Shown in pieces: positions 28,675-37,345 of a stretch of 64,000 bases of DNA (its first letter is position 1; each line of letters begins with the position of its first letter). The stretch covers positions 1 through 64,000 of the forward strand of contig NZ_JACRMG010000032.1 of the NCBI RefSeq assembly GCF_016219575.1, read 5' to 3'. The stretch comes from Bradyrhizobium sp. (GTDB lineage: Bacteria; Pseudomonadota; Alphaproteobacteria; Rhizobiales; Xanthobacteraceae). A program made the position numbers and the translations under genes. The notes below the pieces were generated by a model, which was not told the origin of the DNA, searched no databases, and worked only from the letters and a program-made list of their open reading frames with translations.

Positions 28675-30021
28675 ATGCCTCCACAACGATTCGCAGTCGC
28701 CTCCGAAGTGCCTGGCCTGGCGGCACGGCGGATCGCCGCCGACATCCTGGACGGCGTGCTCCACCGCCACCGCACCCTCGACGACCAGCTCGAAGGCGCC
28801 GGCGCCCATCCCGGACTGAAAGCGCTCTCCGACCGCGACCGCGCGCTGATGCGGCGGCTGGTCGCCACCATCCTGCGCCGGCTCGGCACGCTCGGTCATC
28901 TGCTGTCGCGGCTGCTCGACCGCGGCGTTCCTACCGATGCGCCGCGCGCGCAAAGCGCGCTCCTGATCGGCGCCGCGCAAATCCTCTGGATGGACGTGCC
29001 CGATCATGCGGCCGTCGATCTCTCGGTGCGGCTGGTGCAATCCGACCGGCGCGCCGCACGCTATGCCGGCCTCGTCAACGCCGTGCTGCGCCGCTGCGCA
29101 CGCGAGGGCACGGCGATCGTCGAGGACGTCAAGTCGCAAGCGCTGGATCTGCCGCCATGGCTGTTCGCGCGCTGGACCGCGCATTATGGCGAATCCACCG
29201 CACGTGCGATGGCTGCCGCCCTCAGCCATGAACCATCGCTCGACCTCACGCTGAAATCGGACGCTTCGCAGTGGGCCACGCGCCTGCACGGCGAAGTGCT
29301 GCCGACGGGAACGGTGCGCACGCTGCTGCACGGTTCGGTGACCATGCTGCCCGGCTTCTCCGAAGGCCAATGGTGGGTGCAGGACGCCGCCGCAGCGCTG
29401 CCCGCGCGATTGTTCGGCGACATCGGCGGCAAGAAGATTGCCGATCTCTGCGCTGCACCCGGCGGCAAGACCGCGCAGCTCGCCTATGCCGGCGCACGCG
29501 TGACGGCGGTCGATCGTTCGCCGGCACGGATGACGCGGCTGCGCGACAATCTTGCGCGGCTTTCGCTGGAGGCCGAGACCGTCGTTGCCGATGCCGTGGA
29601 ATGGCAGGCTCCGGCGGAAAGTTTCGATGGCATTCTGGTCGACGCGCCCTGCACTTCGACCGGCACCATCCGCCGGCATCCGGACGTGGCGTGGCTGCGA
29701 CAGGAGACCGATATCGCGCCGCTCTCGGCGCTGCAGAAGCGCCTGCTGCAAAAGGCCGTCGCGCTGCTGAGGCCCGGCGGAACCCTGGTCTATTGCACCT
29801 GTTCGCTGGAACCGGAGGAAGGCGAGGCGGCCATTTCGGCGCTTCTTGCCGCCGGGACCGGCCTGCGGCGTGCGCCGGTTGCGACGGCCGAGGTGGCCGG
29901 ACTTGCCGAAATCGTCACCCCCGACGGCGATCTCCGGACGCTACCCTGCCACTTGCCGCACACTGACCCGCGCCTGGCGGGACTGGACGGTTTTTACGCC
30001 GCCAGGCTGGTTAAGGCCTGA
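28675..30021 (+). CDS. rsmB: 16S rRNA m5C methyltransferase (RsmB/Fmu family)
   Basis: This 448-residue protein carries an N-terminal NusB-like RNA-binding domain (about residues 15-160) and a C-terminal SAM-dependent methyltransferase domain: IADLCAAPGGKTAQLAYAG, DAPCTSTGT with Cys326, and YCTCSLEPEEGE with Cys376. The two Cys residues are those used for covalent attack on cytosine in this family. The substrate (C967 in E. coli 16S rRNA) is inferred. It starts at the ATG at 28675; the heparinase-like gene follows 116 bases later on the same strand. Confidence 0.95.
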   Translation: MPPQRFAVASEVPGLAARRIAADILDGVLHRHRTLDDQLEGAGAHPGLKALSDRDRALMRRLVATILRRLGTLGHLLSRLLDRGVPTDAPRAQSALLIGAAQILWMDVPDHAAVDLSVRLVQSDRRAARYAGLVNAVLRRCAREGTAIVEDVKSQALDLPPWLFARWTAHYGESTARAMAAALSHEPSLDLTLKSDASQWATRLHGEVLPTGTVRTLLHGSVTMLPGFSEGQWWVQDAAAALPARLFGDIGGKKIADLCAAPGGKTAQLAYAGARVTAVDRSPARMTRLRDNLARLSLEAETVVADAVEWQAPAESFDGILVDAPCTSTGTIRRHPDVAWLRQETDIAPLSALQKRLLQKAVALLRPGGTLVYCTCSLEPEEGEAAISALLAAGTGLRRAPVATAEVAGLAEIVTPDGDLRTLPCHLPHTDPRLAGLDGFYAARLVKA

Positions 30022-30137
30022 TTCTGCAGCGGATTCTTCGCCGCAGGGGGCTGATTCGCCTGCTTTCAAGATGGCACGGAAGCCACGATTCCGGCTAAAT
30101 ACGAATCGCAGGAATTCCCTCCCTCCCAAGGCACGGC

Positions 30138-31892
30138 GTGTCGGTCGCTCAACGCAGACGAATCTCGACCCTGATCATGGGCCGCTTCGCGCGGAACATG
30201 ATGGCCCGCGCCAGCGGCGGCACGGTCGCGCTGTCGCGGCTGTGGCCCGGCCGCGCCGACCGCCTGACCATCGCCCCGCATGATCTGCGCACCGCCGACG
30301 CCACCCGCGCCGCCGAAATCTATGCCGGGCGCTTCGTCTTCGCCGGCAAGATCGTCACCTGTCACGGCCGCTCCATTTTCGATCTCGAGCCGCCCTCGGA
30401 AGACTGGGAGGTCGCGCTGCTCGGCTTCGGCTGGCTTCGCCATCTGCGTGCCGCCGACACCGCGCTGACCCGCGCCAACGCCCGTTCGCTGGTCGACGAC
30501 TGGATGTCGAACCAGACGCGCAAGCGGCCGCTGGAGCGCCGCGCCGACGTGCTGGCGCGCCGCGTGATCTCGCTGCTGTCGCAGGCCCCGTTGGTGCTCG
30601 GCGACACCGACGGAAAATTCTATCGGCGCTATCTGCGCGGGCTGACCCGCGAGATCCGTTACCTCCGCTATGCCATGATCGACATCGGCGACGGCGTGCC
30701 GCGGCTGCAGGTGCTGATCGCGCTGTGCTACGCCTCGCTGTGCCTCGCCAACCAGGCCAAGCACATCCGCAGCGCCTCGCGAAAGCTGTCCGACGAGTTG
30801 CAGCGGCAGATCCTGCCCGATGGCGGGCACATCTCGCGCAATCCCGGCGCGCTGGTCGAACTGCTCAGCGATCTCCTGCCGCTGCGCCAGACCTTTGCGG
30901 CAAGGAACATCGCCCCGCCCCCGGCGCTGCTCAACGCCATCGACCGCATGATGCCGATGCTGCGGTTCTTCCGCCATGGCGACGGCAGTTTCGCGCTGTT
31001 CAACGGCATGAGCAGCGCACCGAATGACTTGGTAGCGACGCTGCTCGCCTATGATGACACCCATGGCGCGCCGATGGCGAACATGCCGCATACCGGCTAC
31101 CAGCGCATCGATGCCGGCGGGCTGACGCTGATCATGGATACCGGCGCGCCGCCGCCGCCGAGCGTCAGCCAGGACGCGCATGCCGGTTGCCTTTCCTTCG
31201 AATTGTCCTCCGGGCCGAGCCGCATCGTGATCAATTGCGGCATGCCGACGACCGGCCGCGACAACTGGCGCTCCTTCGCGCGCGGCACGGCTGCGCATTC
31301 GACGCTGACCTATCACGACACCTCGTCATGCCAGTTCGTCGAATTCTCGGCGATGAAGAAGCTGCTGCAGGGCGCGCCGGTCGTCTCCGGGCCGACCAAT
31401 GTCGAGAGCTATCGCGAGGCGGTGCCCCATGGCGAATTGCTGACCACCTCGCATGACGGCTATCTCGCCCGCTTCGGCGTGATCCACCGCCGGGTGCTGA
31501 TGGCCGCGCAGGACGGCTCGCGGCTCGACGGCGAGGACACGCTTTCTCCGGCGCCGGGCGGCAAGATCAAGGGCAACGAAGCCGACTTCGCGCTGCGCTT
31601 TCACCTCCACCCCTCGGTGAAGGCGAGCCGGCTGTCGGACGCGCGCGGGGTGATGCTGGTGCTGCCGAACCGCGACGTCTGGACCTTCGAGGCCCTGGAC
31701 GACAAGGTCGATCTCGAGGACAGCGTGTTCCTGGCCGGCAATGACGGTCCCCGCCGCACCGCCCAGATCGTGATCCGGCAGGATTCCCGCCACGCCTCCT
31801 CAATCCGCTGGAGTTTTGTGCGCTCCTCGACCTCGGCGTCGCAGACCAACGCCCGGCGCAACGCGCGCCGCGAGCCGGAACTGCCGCTCTGA
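30138..31892 (+). CDS. Heparinase II/III family protein
   Basis: This 584-residue protein has the N-terminal alpha-helical toroid (YLRYAMIDIGDGVPRLQVLIAL, QILPDGGHISRNPGALVELLSDLLPLRQTF) and the C-terminal beta-sandwich domain (DAHAGCLSFELSSGPSRIVINCG, ARGTAAHSTLTYHDTSSCQF) typical of heparinase II/III-like polysaccharide lyases. The conserved RNPGALVELL and HST blocks support the family, though the substrate is probably an envelope uronic-acid polymer rather than heparin. No signal peptide is visible. The GTG at 30138 has AAGG six bases upstream; ATG at 30177 is possible. The rsmB-heparinase-purH order is usual in Rhizobiales, from memory. Confidence 0.9.
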   Translation: MSVAQRRRISTLIMGRFARNMMARASGGTVALSRLWPGRADRLTIAPHDLRTADATRAAEIYAGRFVFAGKIVTCHGRSIFDLEPPSEDWEVALLGFGWLRHLRAADTALTRANARSLVDDWMSNQTRKRPLERRADVLARRVISLLSQAPLVLGDTDGKFYRRYLRGLTREIRYLRYAMIDIGDGVPRLQVLIALCYASLCLANQAKHIRSASRKLSDELQRQILPDGGHISRNPGALVELLSDLLPLRQTFAARNIAPPPALLNAIDRMMPMLRFFRHGDGSFALFNGMSSAPNDLVATLLAYDDTHGAPMANMPHTGYQRIDAGGLTLIMDTGAPPPPSVSQDAHAGCLSFELSSGPSRIVINCGMPTTGRDNWRSFARGTAAHSTLTYHDTSSCQFVEFSAMKKLLQGAPVVSGPTNVESYREAVPHGELLTTSHDGYLARFGVIHRRVLMAAQDGSRLDGEDTLSPAPGGKIKGNEADFALRFHLHPSVKASRLSDARGVMLVLPNRDVWTFEALDDKVDLEDSVFLAGNDGPRRTAQIVIRQDSRHASSIRWSFVRSSTSASQTNARRNARREPELPL

Positions 31893-32003
31893 CCCGGGTG
31901 GTCACGGCGCCGACCAAAATCTCGAAAACAACCCCATGCAAAGTAGCCAGCATGTCGATGGGATCAGCATGGCACGCAATCCTGGCAGATCCCCGGGCCC
32001 TCT

Positions 32004-32078
32004 GATGATGAGCGGCGGCGCTTCGGCTATCGCCACTTGCATGTGCGGCTCAAACGGGAAAGTCCGGAACTGAGCTTG
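32004..32078 (+). mobile_element. Remnant of an IS3-family OrfB transposase
   Basis: Translation of frame 32004-32078 gives DDERRRFGYRHLHVRLKRE followed by residues that drift away. This matches the IS3 OrfB block whose consensus is RRFGYRRLHVLLRREG. There is no DDE domain, terminal inverted repeat or start codon, so it is a short decayed fragment. It sits in the 214-base gap between the heparinase-like gene and the dehydrogenase gene, at the left edge of an accessory segment. Confidence 0.65.
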
Positions 32079-32106
32079 AGAGCGAATGAGATCCAGTGCC
32101 TAATCC

Positions 32107-32862
32107 CTACACTCGACGCACCGCCCCTCCATCGACCGGGATCGCCGCACCGTTGACATAGCGAGCGAGCGGCGAGGCGAGAAAAGTCACGAGGTGCCCA
32201 ATGTCGCAAGGTTCACCAAAGTATCCAGCGGGAATGTTCTGCTTGATGAACTCAGCCTTCGATTGCTCCGTTGGAGGCAGTTTTTGAATCTGAGCCGAAT
32301 TGATGCGACCGGGGGCGATCGTGTTCACAGTGATGCCGTGCGCGCCAAGTTCGGAGGACAGTGTTCGGGACCAGCTGACGAGAGCTGCTTTGGCGGGCGC
32401 AGCGCCGTTGAGCCTTGGTGCAACCAGTGCGCCGGATATATTGACGATCCGACCCCAGTTCTTAGCTTTCATTCCGGGAATGATGAGATCAGTTAGTCGC
32501 CGTGCTGCGAGGAAATTGAGTGTAAGTGCCTCGTCCCAGAACGCATCGTCTGCTTTGTCTGTGACGGGCCTCGCACCACCGACATTGTTGACGAGGATAT
32601 CGACGCGCCCACCAAGAGCCGCCAAGGCTTCGGCTACGATCTGGGCGGGACCGTCTATCGCACAAACGTCCCCGATAACGATCGCCGGACGACCACCGGA
32701 ACAAGAGGCAAGGCGTCCGGCCACTTGCTCCAGCGCCGCTGCCTTACGCCCGCTGATCGCCACATGCACGCCAGCGTCCGCAAGCGCCGCCGCGATCCCG
32801 CTGCCAATGCCGCCACTTGCGGCCGTTATCAGGGCAGTCTTGCCTTCCAGGCCCAGATTCAT
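32107..32862 (-). CDS. Short-chain dehydrogenase lacking the usual catalytic tyrosine
   Basis: This 251-residue SDR has the cofactor motif TAASGGIGSGIA, the NNVGGARP turn, NISGALVAP with the catalytic Ser, and a C-terminal DGGAVRRV. Where the active site should read YxxxK, this protein has AAPAK: the Lys is present but the Tyr is Ala. It may be a binding protein, a divergent enzyme or a degraded gene. It starts at the ATG at 32862 with GGAG upstream. It is the leftmost complete gene of the accessory segment, followed by the HIT and flavoprotein genes on the same strand. Confidence 0.85.
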   Translation of the reverse strand: MNLGLEGKTALITAASGGIGSGIAAALADAGVHVAISGRKAAALEQVAGRLASCSGGRPAIVIGDVCAIDGPAQIVAEALAALGGRVDILVNNVGGARPVTDKADDAFWDEALTLNFLAARRLTDLIIPGMKAKNWGRIVNISGALVAPRLNGAAPAKAALVSWSRTLSSELGAHGITVNTIAPGRINSAQIQKLPPTEQSKAEFIKQNIPAGYFGEPCDIGHLVTFLASPLARYVNGAAIPVDGGAVRRV

Positions 32863-32953
32863 TGGATCAACTCCGTGCGTGGATGACGCAGTCCAGGGCA
32901 ACTTTAGGCGACAACTTGGGTGACAACTCCCGGCGCTGCCACGGTGCTCTGGC

Positions 32954-33316
32954 TCATTTGTTCGAGAGAACGCATCGTATTCCGCCGCTCGGATCAACAA
33001 CATCACCACTATAACGTGGGATCAAATGCAGGTGCACGTGCATTCGGTTTTGTCCGGCGGCTCGCCCAATGTTGGCGCCGATGTTGTAACCGTCCGGCGA
33101 ATGATCTACCGCAATCTTGCTTTGCGCGCGATCAAGCAGCGATAGTATTTCGGTCTTCTCCTCGGTGGTCATGTCAAAATAACTCGCGACGTGTCGGCGT
33201 GGTATTATCAGGACATGTCCACGGCTCAGACTGTTGTTATCGTAACGAACATACGCGAGGGAGCCCTCAAGCAAGACGCATTCGGGTCGGCACAACTCGC
33301 AATCCGCAACCGCCAT
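32954..33316 (-). CDS. HIT family hydrolase/transferase
   Basis: This 120-residue histidine-triad protein has the nucleotide-binding signature YVRYDNNSLSRGHVLIIPRRHV, and the catalytic triad MHVHLHLIPRYSGD. The triad His residues are intact, so it should hydrolyse or transfer nucleoside phosphate groups; such proteins include Ap4A hydrolases and AMP-lysine hydrolases. An N-terminal CELCRPE resembles the zinc-binding CxxC found in related proteins. The start is the ATG at 33316 with AGAAGGA upstream. Base composition is lower in GC than the flanking core genes, as for the rest of this segment. Confidence 0.9.
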   Translation of the reverse strand: MAVADCELCRPECVLLEGSLAYVRYDNNSLSRGHVLIIPRRHVASYFDMTTEEKTEILSLLDRAQSKIAVDHSPDGYNIGANIGRAAGQNRMHVHLHLIPRYSGDVVDPSGGIRCVLSNK

Positions 33317-33389
33317 GGCATCGATCCTTCTCAATTAGCGTCGACGCATCCAACAGTATCTTCACGACAGCAGAGTTCGCCAGTCGCCC

Positions 33390-33875
33390 TCAGTGTCCGG
33401 AGCGCACACCATAGGCTGCATAAGCACTCTGCATGCGCTCTTCGTCCGCGCGATCCGGAAACAGCGTATAGCTTGGAGCCCATATCCTCGAAATGCGGTC
33501 GATTCTGACCGAAATGACATTGCGGATCAGAAAGTCCTCGCCGGCCATGCGTAGCAGCTCCGCCCCTAAGGTCGCGAAATCCTCAGCTTCTGGTGGGATA
33601 ATCTTGGCCGTTCCGACGAACTTGAAGCCCCTTTGCCGGAATATGTCGATGAAGCTCACGCAGACATTTGGCTGTAAGCGGATGTTCCTGACGCTGTTGG
33701 ACGATGCAATGTCAGCGATCACGATCCGGTCATCGCCATGGCTCGTAAAGATTTCCTTAGGTGTGACGTTCGGAACGCCCGCCGGGTCAACGGTCGCCAA
33801 CCAGCAAAGCACCGAATTTTTCAAGTCAGTCTTGACAGCTTGATTGATCGGTCCGCGGTCTTTGCGTACTGCCAT
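33390..33875 (-). CDS. Pyridoxamine 5'-phosphate oxidase-like flavin-binding protein
   Basis: This 161-residue split-barrel protein has an N-terminal LCWLATVDPAGVPNVTPKEIF, NSVRNIRLQPNVCVSFIDIF and GTAKIIPPEAEDFATLGAELLR. The fold binds FMN (or a haem or F420 cofactor), and the family is broad. The start is the ATG at 33875, with a good GGAGGA upstream. It lies in the lower-GC accessory segment and is co-directional with the HIT gene; the larger flavin protein lies upstream. The substrate is unknown. Confidence 0.88.
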   Translation of the reverse strand: MAVRKDRGPINQAVKTDLKNSVLCWLATVDPAGVPNVTPKEIFTSHGDDRIVIADIASSNSVRNIRLQPNVCVSFIDIFRQRGFKFVGTAKIIPPEAEDFATLGAELLRMAGEDFLIRNVISVRIDRISRIWAPSYTLFPDRADEERMQSAYAAYGVRSGH

Positions 33876-33974
33876 GACACATCCTCCGAAATCAGACGCA
33901 GGCCGAAAGCAGCCAACACAGTGCCCGATGGCCTGTTCTGTCCAGAGGCCGACGCGGAACGCAATCCTGGTCTG

Positions 33975-34544
33975 TCAGCCCGGCGGAGCCATGCTGTCAG
34001 GGGCAAAGCCGGTCGGCAGGCCGTCGATGCTCTTCATGTTCTTCAGACCCCAGTATTTTCGCAGATTGTCGATGCTCCGCTCCGCCCAGTAGCGCACCAG
34101 GCTGCCGCGCTCCTGCTTGTAGTCGAACAGCGGCACGCCCATGCCACACGACGTCTGCACGAGATCAACCGAGAGGCGTACGATCTGGCGGGCGCCTGCA
34201 ACTTCCTCGAACTTCGAAACGAGATCGGCGTACTCCGGCGTGCCCCGCATCAACGATCGACCCTGGCCATAGAGCCGCAGGATCACCGGAGCGCCCTCGA
34301 AGGCGCAAAACATGATGGTCAACCGCTTGTCATCCGAGGCGATCAGGTGAGCGCGGGTCTCGCTGCCGCTGCCGGTGCAATCGAGATAGGCGACGTCGTT
34401 ATCTCCGAGCACCCGGAATGAGGACAGGCCCTTGGGCGAGACGTTGACGCGTCCCTTGGGCGGGGCGCTGGCGACGAAGAAGATCTTCTGCCGCGCGATG
34501 AAAGCCGCGTGCTCCGGTTCGATCCTTGCGAATTGCTTGCCCAT
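33975..34544 (-). CDS. Pyridoxamine 5'-phosphate oxidase family protein
   Basis: This 189-residue FMN-binding split-barrel protein has IARQKIFFVASAPPKGRVNVSPKGLSSFRVLGDNDVAYLDCTGSGSETRAHL, then MFCAFEGAPVILRLYG and VDLVQTSCGMGVPLFDY. This is the group often found divergent from an XRE/MmyB-type regulator gene, as here. It may reduce or oxidise a small molecule. It starts at the ATG at 34544 and shares a 99-base intergenic region with the regulator. Confidence 0.9.
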   Translation of the reverse strand: MGKQFARIEPEHAAFIARQKIFFVASAPPKGRVNVSPKGLSSFRVLGDNDVAYLDCTGSGSETRAHLIASDDKRLTIMFCAFEGAPVILRLYGQGRSLMRGTPEYADLVSKFEEVAGARQIVRLSVDLVQTSCGMGVPLFDYKQERGSLVRYWAERSIDNLRKYWGLKNMKSIDGLPTGFAPDSMAPPG

Positions 34545-34612
34545 GCCCGTCCGTCCTTTGCGCAGCGACGAAGTCGAGACAAGAAACTATCACCCCATTT
34601 GTACCAGTTTAA

Positions 34613-34632
34613 GGATACATATTATCCCGGTA
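34613..34632. promoter_or_regulatory. Palindromic operator candidate for the XRE regulator
   Basis: GGATA at 34613-34617 pairs with TATCC at 34623-34627 (five-base loop), nested inside TACC at 34602-34605 and GGTA at 34629-34632. It lies in the divergent promoter region of the flavoprotein and regulator genes, only 11 bases before the regulator start, so autorepression is plausible. Confidence 0.45.
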
Positions 34633-34643
34633 TAAAGACCACC

Positions 34644-35447
34644 ATGAAAGGACAAGACCCGATCGCTCCGGCTCTCTCGCTCAGCGCGTTCTTGCGGGCG
34701 CTCCGGGAGCGCCAGTCTCCGGCAGAATTCGGTCTCGCCGCCGGACCACGACGGCGCACGCCCGGCCTCCGGCGCGAGGAGGTCGCCCAGCTCTGCGGGT
34801 TGAGCGTCACCTGGTACACGTGGATCGAGCAGGGGCGCGATGTGTCCGTCTCTGCTTCGACACTTGCGCGCCTCGCCCGCGGATTGCGCCTGTCACGCGC
34901 CGAGCGCTTCTATCTGTTCGACGTTGCGGGCAAGCGCGATCCCGAGCGGCCGGGCCACAGGGATGACCCTCCCGAGGCGGTGCTGTCCTGCGTCGATGCG
35001 ATCGATGGTCCCGCCTACATCCTCGATCGCACATGGGGCGCGCGTCGCTGGAACGCGAAAGCGGCAAAACTGTTTGCAGGATGGCTCGATGCCGACGGCG
35101 AAAAAAACCTGCTGCGCTATATCTTCCTCAGGCCTGAGGCGCGAGCTCTAATCCTTGACTGGACGTCCCGTGCGCAGCGCGTCGTCGCAGAGTTCCGCGC
35201 CGCGGCGACAGGCTACGCCGACGATCCGGATATTCGCCGGCTTGTCGATGAACTGCGAATTGCAAGTTCCGACTTCGCGCGCTGCTGGCATACACAGGGG
35301 GTTTTGGCACGCGAAGGCGGCGAACGTGCGTTCAATCATCCGACCATGGGACTGCTGCACTACCAGCAGGTTTCGCTGTCTCTCGCGGGCTGGCCCGACT
35401 ATCGACTGACGATGCTTCTCTCTGCACCGACCGTACGCGATCGATGA
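34644..35447 (+). CDS. XRE-family regulator with MmyB-like ligand-binding domain
   Basis: This 267-residue protein has an N-terminal helix-turn-helix with TPGLRREEVAQLCGLSVTWYTWIEQGRDVSVSASTLARLARGLRLSRAERFYLF and a C-terminal domain (about residues 110-265) with AYILDRTWGARRWNAKAAKLF and HPTMGLLHYQQVSLSLA, typical of MmyB-like ligand-binding domains. It probably binds a small hydrophobic molecule and controls the divergent flavoprotein gene. The start is the ATG at 34644, placed by the family length and the intergenic palindrome. The segment 35448-35597 before purH has no recognised gene. Confidence 0.9.
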   Translation: MKGQDPIAPALSLSAFLRALRERQSPAEFGLAAGPRRRTPGLRREEVAQLCGLSVTWYTWIEQGRDVSVSASTLARLARGLRLSRAERFYLFDVAGKRDPERPGHRDDPPEAVLSCVDAIDGPAYILDRTWGARRWNAKAAKLFAGWLDADGEKNLLRYIFLRPEARALILDWTSRAQRVVAEFRAAATGYADDPDIRRLVDELRIASSDFARCWHTQGVLAREGGERAFNHPTMGLLHYQQVSLSLAGWPDYRLTMLLSAPTVRDR

Positions 35448-35597
35448 CCGGTAGCGAGGCCATTGAGAACTGCGCCAAAAGCTGCTAACCAGCTCGCACT
35501 CGCGCAACTGGCGACTTTGGATGGAGCACCATCGGGAAGCGCGAGATTGATCGCCGCGCGCCTGGGCATAAGAATCTCCTGACAAAGGACCTTGCCC

Positions 35598-37190
35598 ATG
35601 ACCGATACCACCCGCCGCGTTTCCCGTGCCCTGCTCTCCGTTTCCGACAAGACCGGTCTGATCGAATTCGCCAGGGCGCTGGCCGCGCGCGGCGTCGAGC
35701 TGGTCTCCACCGGCGGCACAGCGAAGGCGATTGCCGCCGCCGGACTCGCGGTGAAAGACGTCTCCGAACTGACCGGCTTCCCCGAGATGATGGACGGCCG
35801 GGTCAAGACGCTGCACCCGAAGGTGCATGGCGGCCTGCTCGCGATCCGCGGCAACAAGGAGCATAGGAGTGCGATGCAGGCGCACGGCATCGCGCCGATC
35901 GATCTTCTGGTCGTCAACCTCTATCCGTTCGAGGCGACGGTCGAGAAGGGCGCCGGTTTCGAGGACTGCATCGAGAACATCGACATCGGCGGCCCCGCCA
36001 TGATCCGCGCAGCCGCGAAAAACCATGACGACGTCGCCGTCGTGGTCGAGGCGCAGGATTACCAGGCCGTGCTCGACGAGCTCGCCGCCAATAACGGCGC
36101 CACCACGCTTTCGCTGCGCCGCCGTCTCGCGGCCAAGGCCTACGCGCGAACCGCAGCCTACGACGCCGCCATCTCGAACTGGTTCGCTGCCCAGAACCGC
36201 ACCGACGCTCCCGACTTCCGCGCCTTCGGCGGCCGGCTGCTCCAGTCGCTGCGCTACGGCGAGAACCCGCATCAGAACGCGGCGTTCTACGCCACCCCGG
36301 AAAAACGGCCGGGCGTCTCCACGGCGCGGCAGTTGCAGGGCAAGGAGCTTTCCTACAACAACATCAACGACACCGATGCGGCCTATGAATGCATCGGCGA
36401 GTTCGACCCCAAGCGCACCGCGGCCTGCGTCATCGTCAAGCACGCCAACCCCTGCGGCGTGGCGGAAGCTCCCGACCTCGTCGCCGCCTATCGCAAGGCG
36501 CTGGCCTGCGATTCGACGTCGGCCTTCGGCGGCATCGTCGCGGTCAACTGCGTGCTGGATGCGGATGCCGCGCGCGCCATCACCGAAATCTTCACCGAGG
36601 TGATCATCGCGCCCGATGCGACCGAAGAAGCGATCGCCGTCGTCTCCGCAAAGAAGAACCTGCGGCTGCTGCTCGCCGGCGGCCTGCCCGACCCGCGCAG
36701 CATCGGCCTCACCGCAAAGACCGTTGCCGGTGGCTTGCTGGTGCAGAGCCGCGACAATGCGGTGGTCGATGACATGAACCTAAAGGTCGTGACCAAGCGT
36801 GCACCGACTGAGGCGGAGCTGCGCGACCTGAAATTTGCGTTTCGCGTCGCCAAGCACGTCAAGTCCAACACCATCATCTACGCCAAGGATCTGGCGACGG
36901 TCGGCATCGGCGCGGGCCAGATGAGCCGGGTCGATTCCGCGCGCATTGCCGCGCGCAAGGCGCTCGATGCTGCCAAGGAGCTTGGGCTTGCCGAGCCCCT
37001 GACCAAGGGCTCGGTGGTCGCGTCAGACGCATTCTTCCCGTTTGCCGACGGCATGCTCGCCTGTATCGAGGCCGGCGCCACCGCGGTGATCCAGCCCGGC
37101 GGCTCCATGCGCGACGACGAGGTGATCAAGGCCGCCGACGAGCACGGCATTGCCATGGTGTTCACCGGCGTCAGGCATTTCAGGCACTAG
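35598..37190 (+). CDS. purH: AICAR transformylase / IMP cyclohydrolase
   Basis: This 530-residue bifunctional protein formylates AICAR with 10-formyl-tetrahydrofolate and then cyclises it to IMP, the last two purine steps. The N-terminal cyclohydrolase domain shows ALLSVSDKTGLIEFARAL, STGGTAKAI and MMDGRVKTLHPKVHGG; the transformylase domain shows RYGENPHQNAAFY, KELSYNNINDTDAAYE, IVKHANPCGVA and VASDAFFPFADG. The start is the ATG at 35598 after AAAGGAC. It would use formyl-folate supplied by FolD. A dispersed repeat follows at 37208. Confidence 0.98.
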   Translation: MTDTTRRVSRALLSVSDKTGLIEFARALAARGVELVSTGGTAKAIAAAGLAVKDVSELTGFPEMMDGRVKTLHPKVHGGLLAIRGNKEHRSAMQAHGIAPIDLLVVNLYPFEATVEKGAGFEDCIENIDIGGPAMIRAAAKNHDDVAVVVEAQDYQAVLDELAANNGATTLSLRRRLAAKAYARTAAYDAAISNWFAAQNRTDAPDFRAFGGRLLQSLRYGENPHQNAAFYATPEKRPGVSTARQLQGKELSYNNINDTDAAYECIGEFDPKRTAACVIVKHANPCGVAEAPDLVAAYRKALACDSTSAFGGIVAVNCVLDADAARAITEIFTEVIIAPDATEEAIAVVSAKKNLRLLLAGGLPDPRSIGLTAKTVAGGLLVQSRDNAVVDDMNLKVVTKRAPTEAELRDLKFAFRVAKHVKSNTIIYAKDLATVGIGAGQMSRVDSARIAARKALDAAKELGLAEPLTKGSVVASDAFFPFADGMLACIEAGATAVIQPGGSMRDDEVIKAADEHGIAMVFTGVRHFRH

Positions 37191-37207
37191 CCACCACGAC
37201 CACTGCT

Positions 37208-37345
37208 GTCGTCCCGGCGAAAGCCGGGACCCATAACCACGAGTGTGCGGGCTAGAACTCGCTGTGGCTATAGCGAAGCGCAGCACTGACATTCGTGGTT
37301 ATGGGTCCCGGATCGCGCTCGCTACGCTCGCTTGTCCGGGACGAC
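37208..37345. repeat. Long palindromic repeat (type D) overlapping an MFS gene end
   Basis: The arms gtcgtcccggcgaaagccgggacccataaccacgagtg (from 37208) and the region from 37291 (ttcgtggttatgggtcccgg) to gtccgggacgac at 37345 are inverted copies. The right arm covers the stop codon and last codons of the minus-strand MFS gene ending at 37299. I recognise this as a repeat common in Bradyrhizobium genomes, from memory. Confidence 0.7.

Noticed and set aside
35448..35597. Possible riboswitch or gene remnant before purH
   Set aside because: No recognised motif; only a plain leader with the ribosome site for purH.
37208..37345. Intact insertion sequence
   Set aside because: It is a palindrome without a transposase gene or target duplication, so it was recorded as a repeat.
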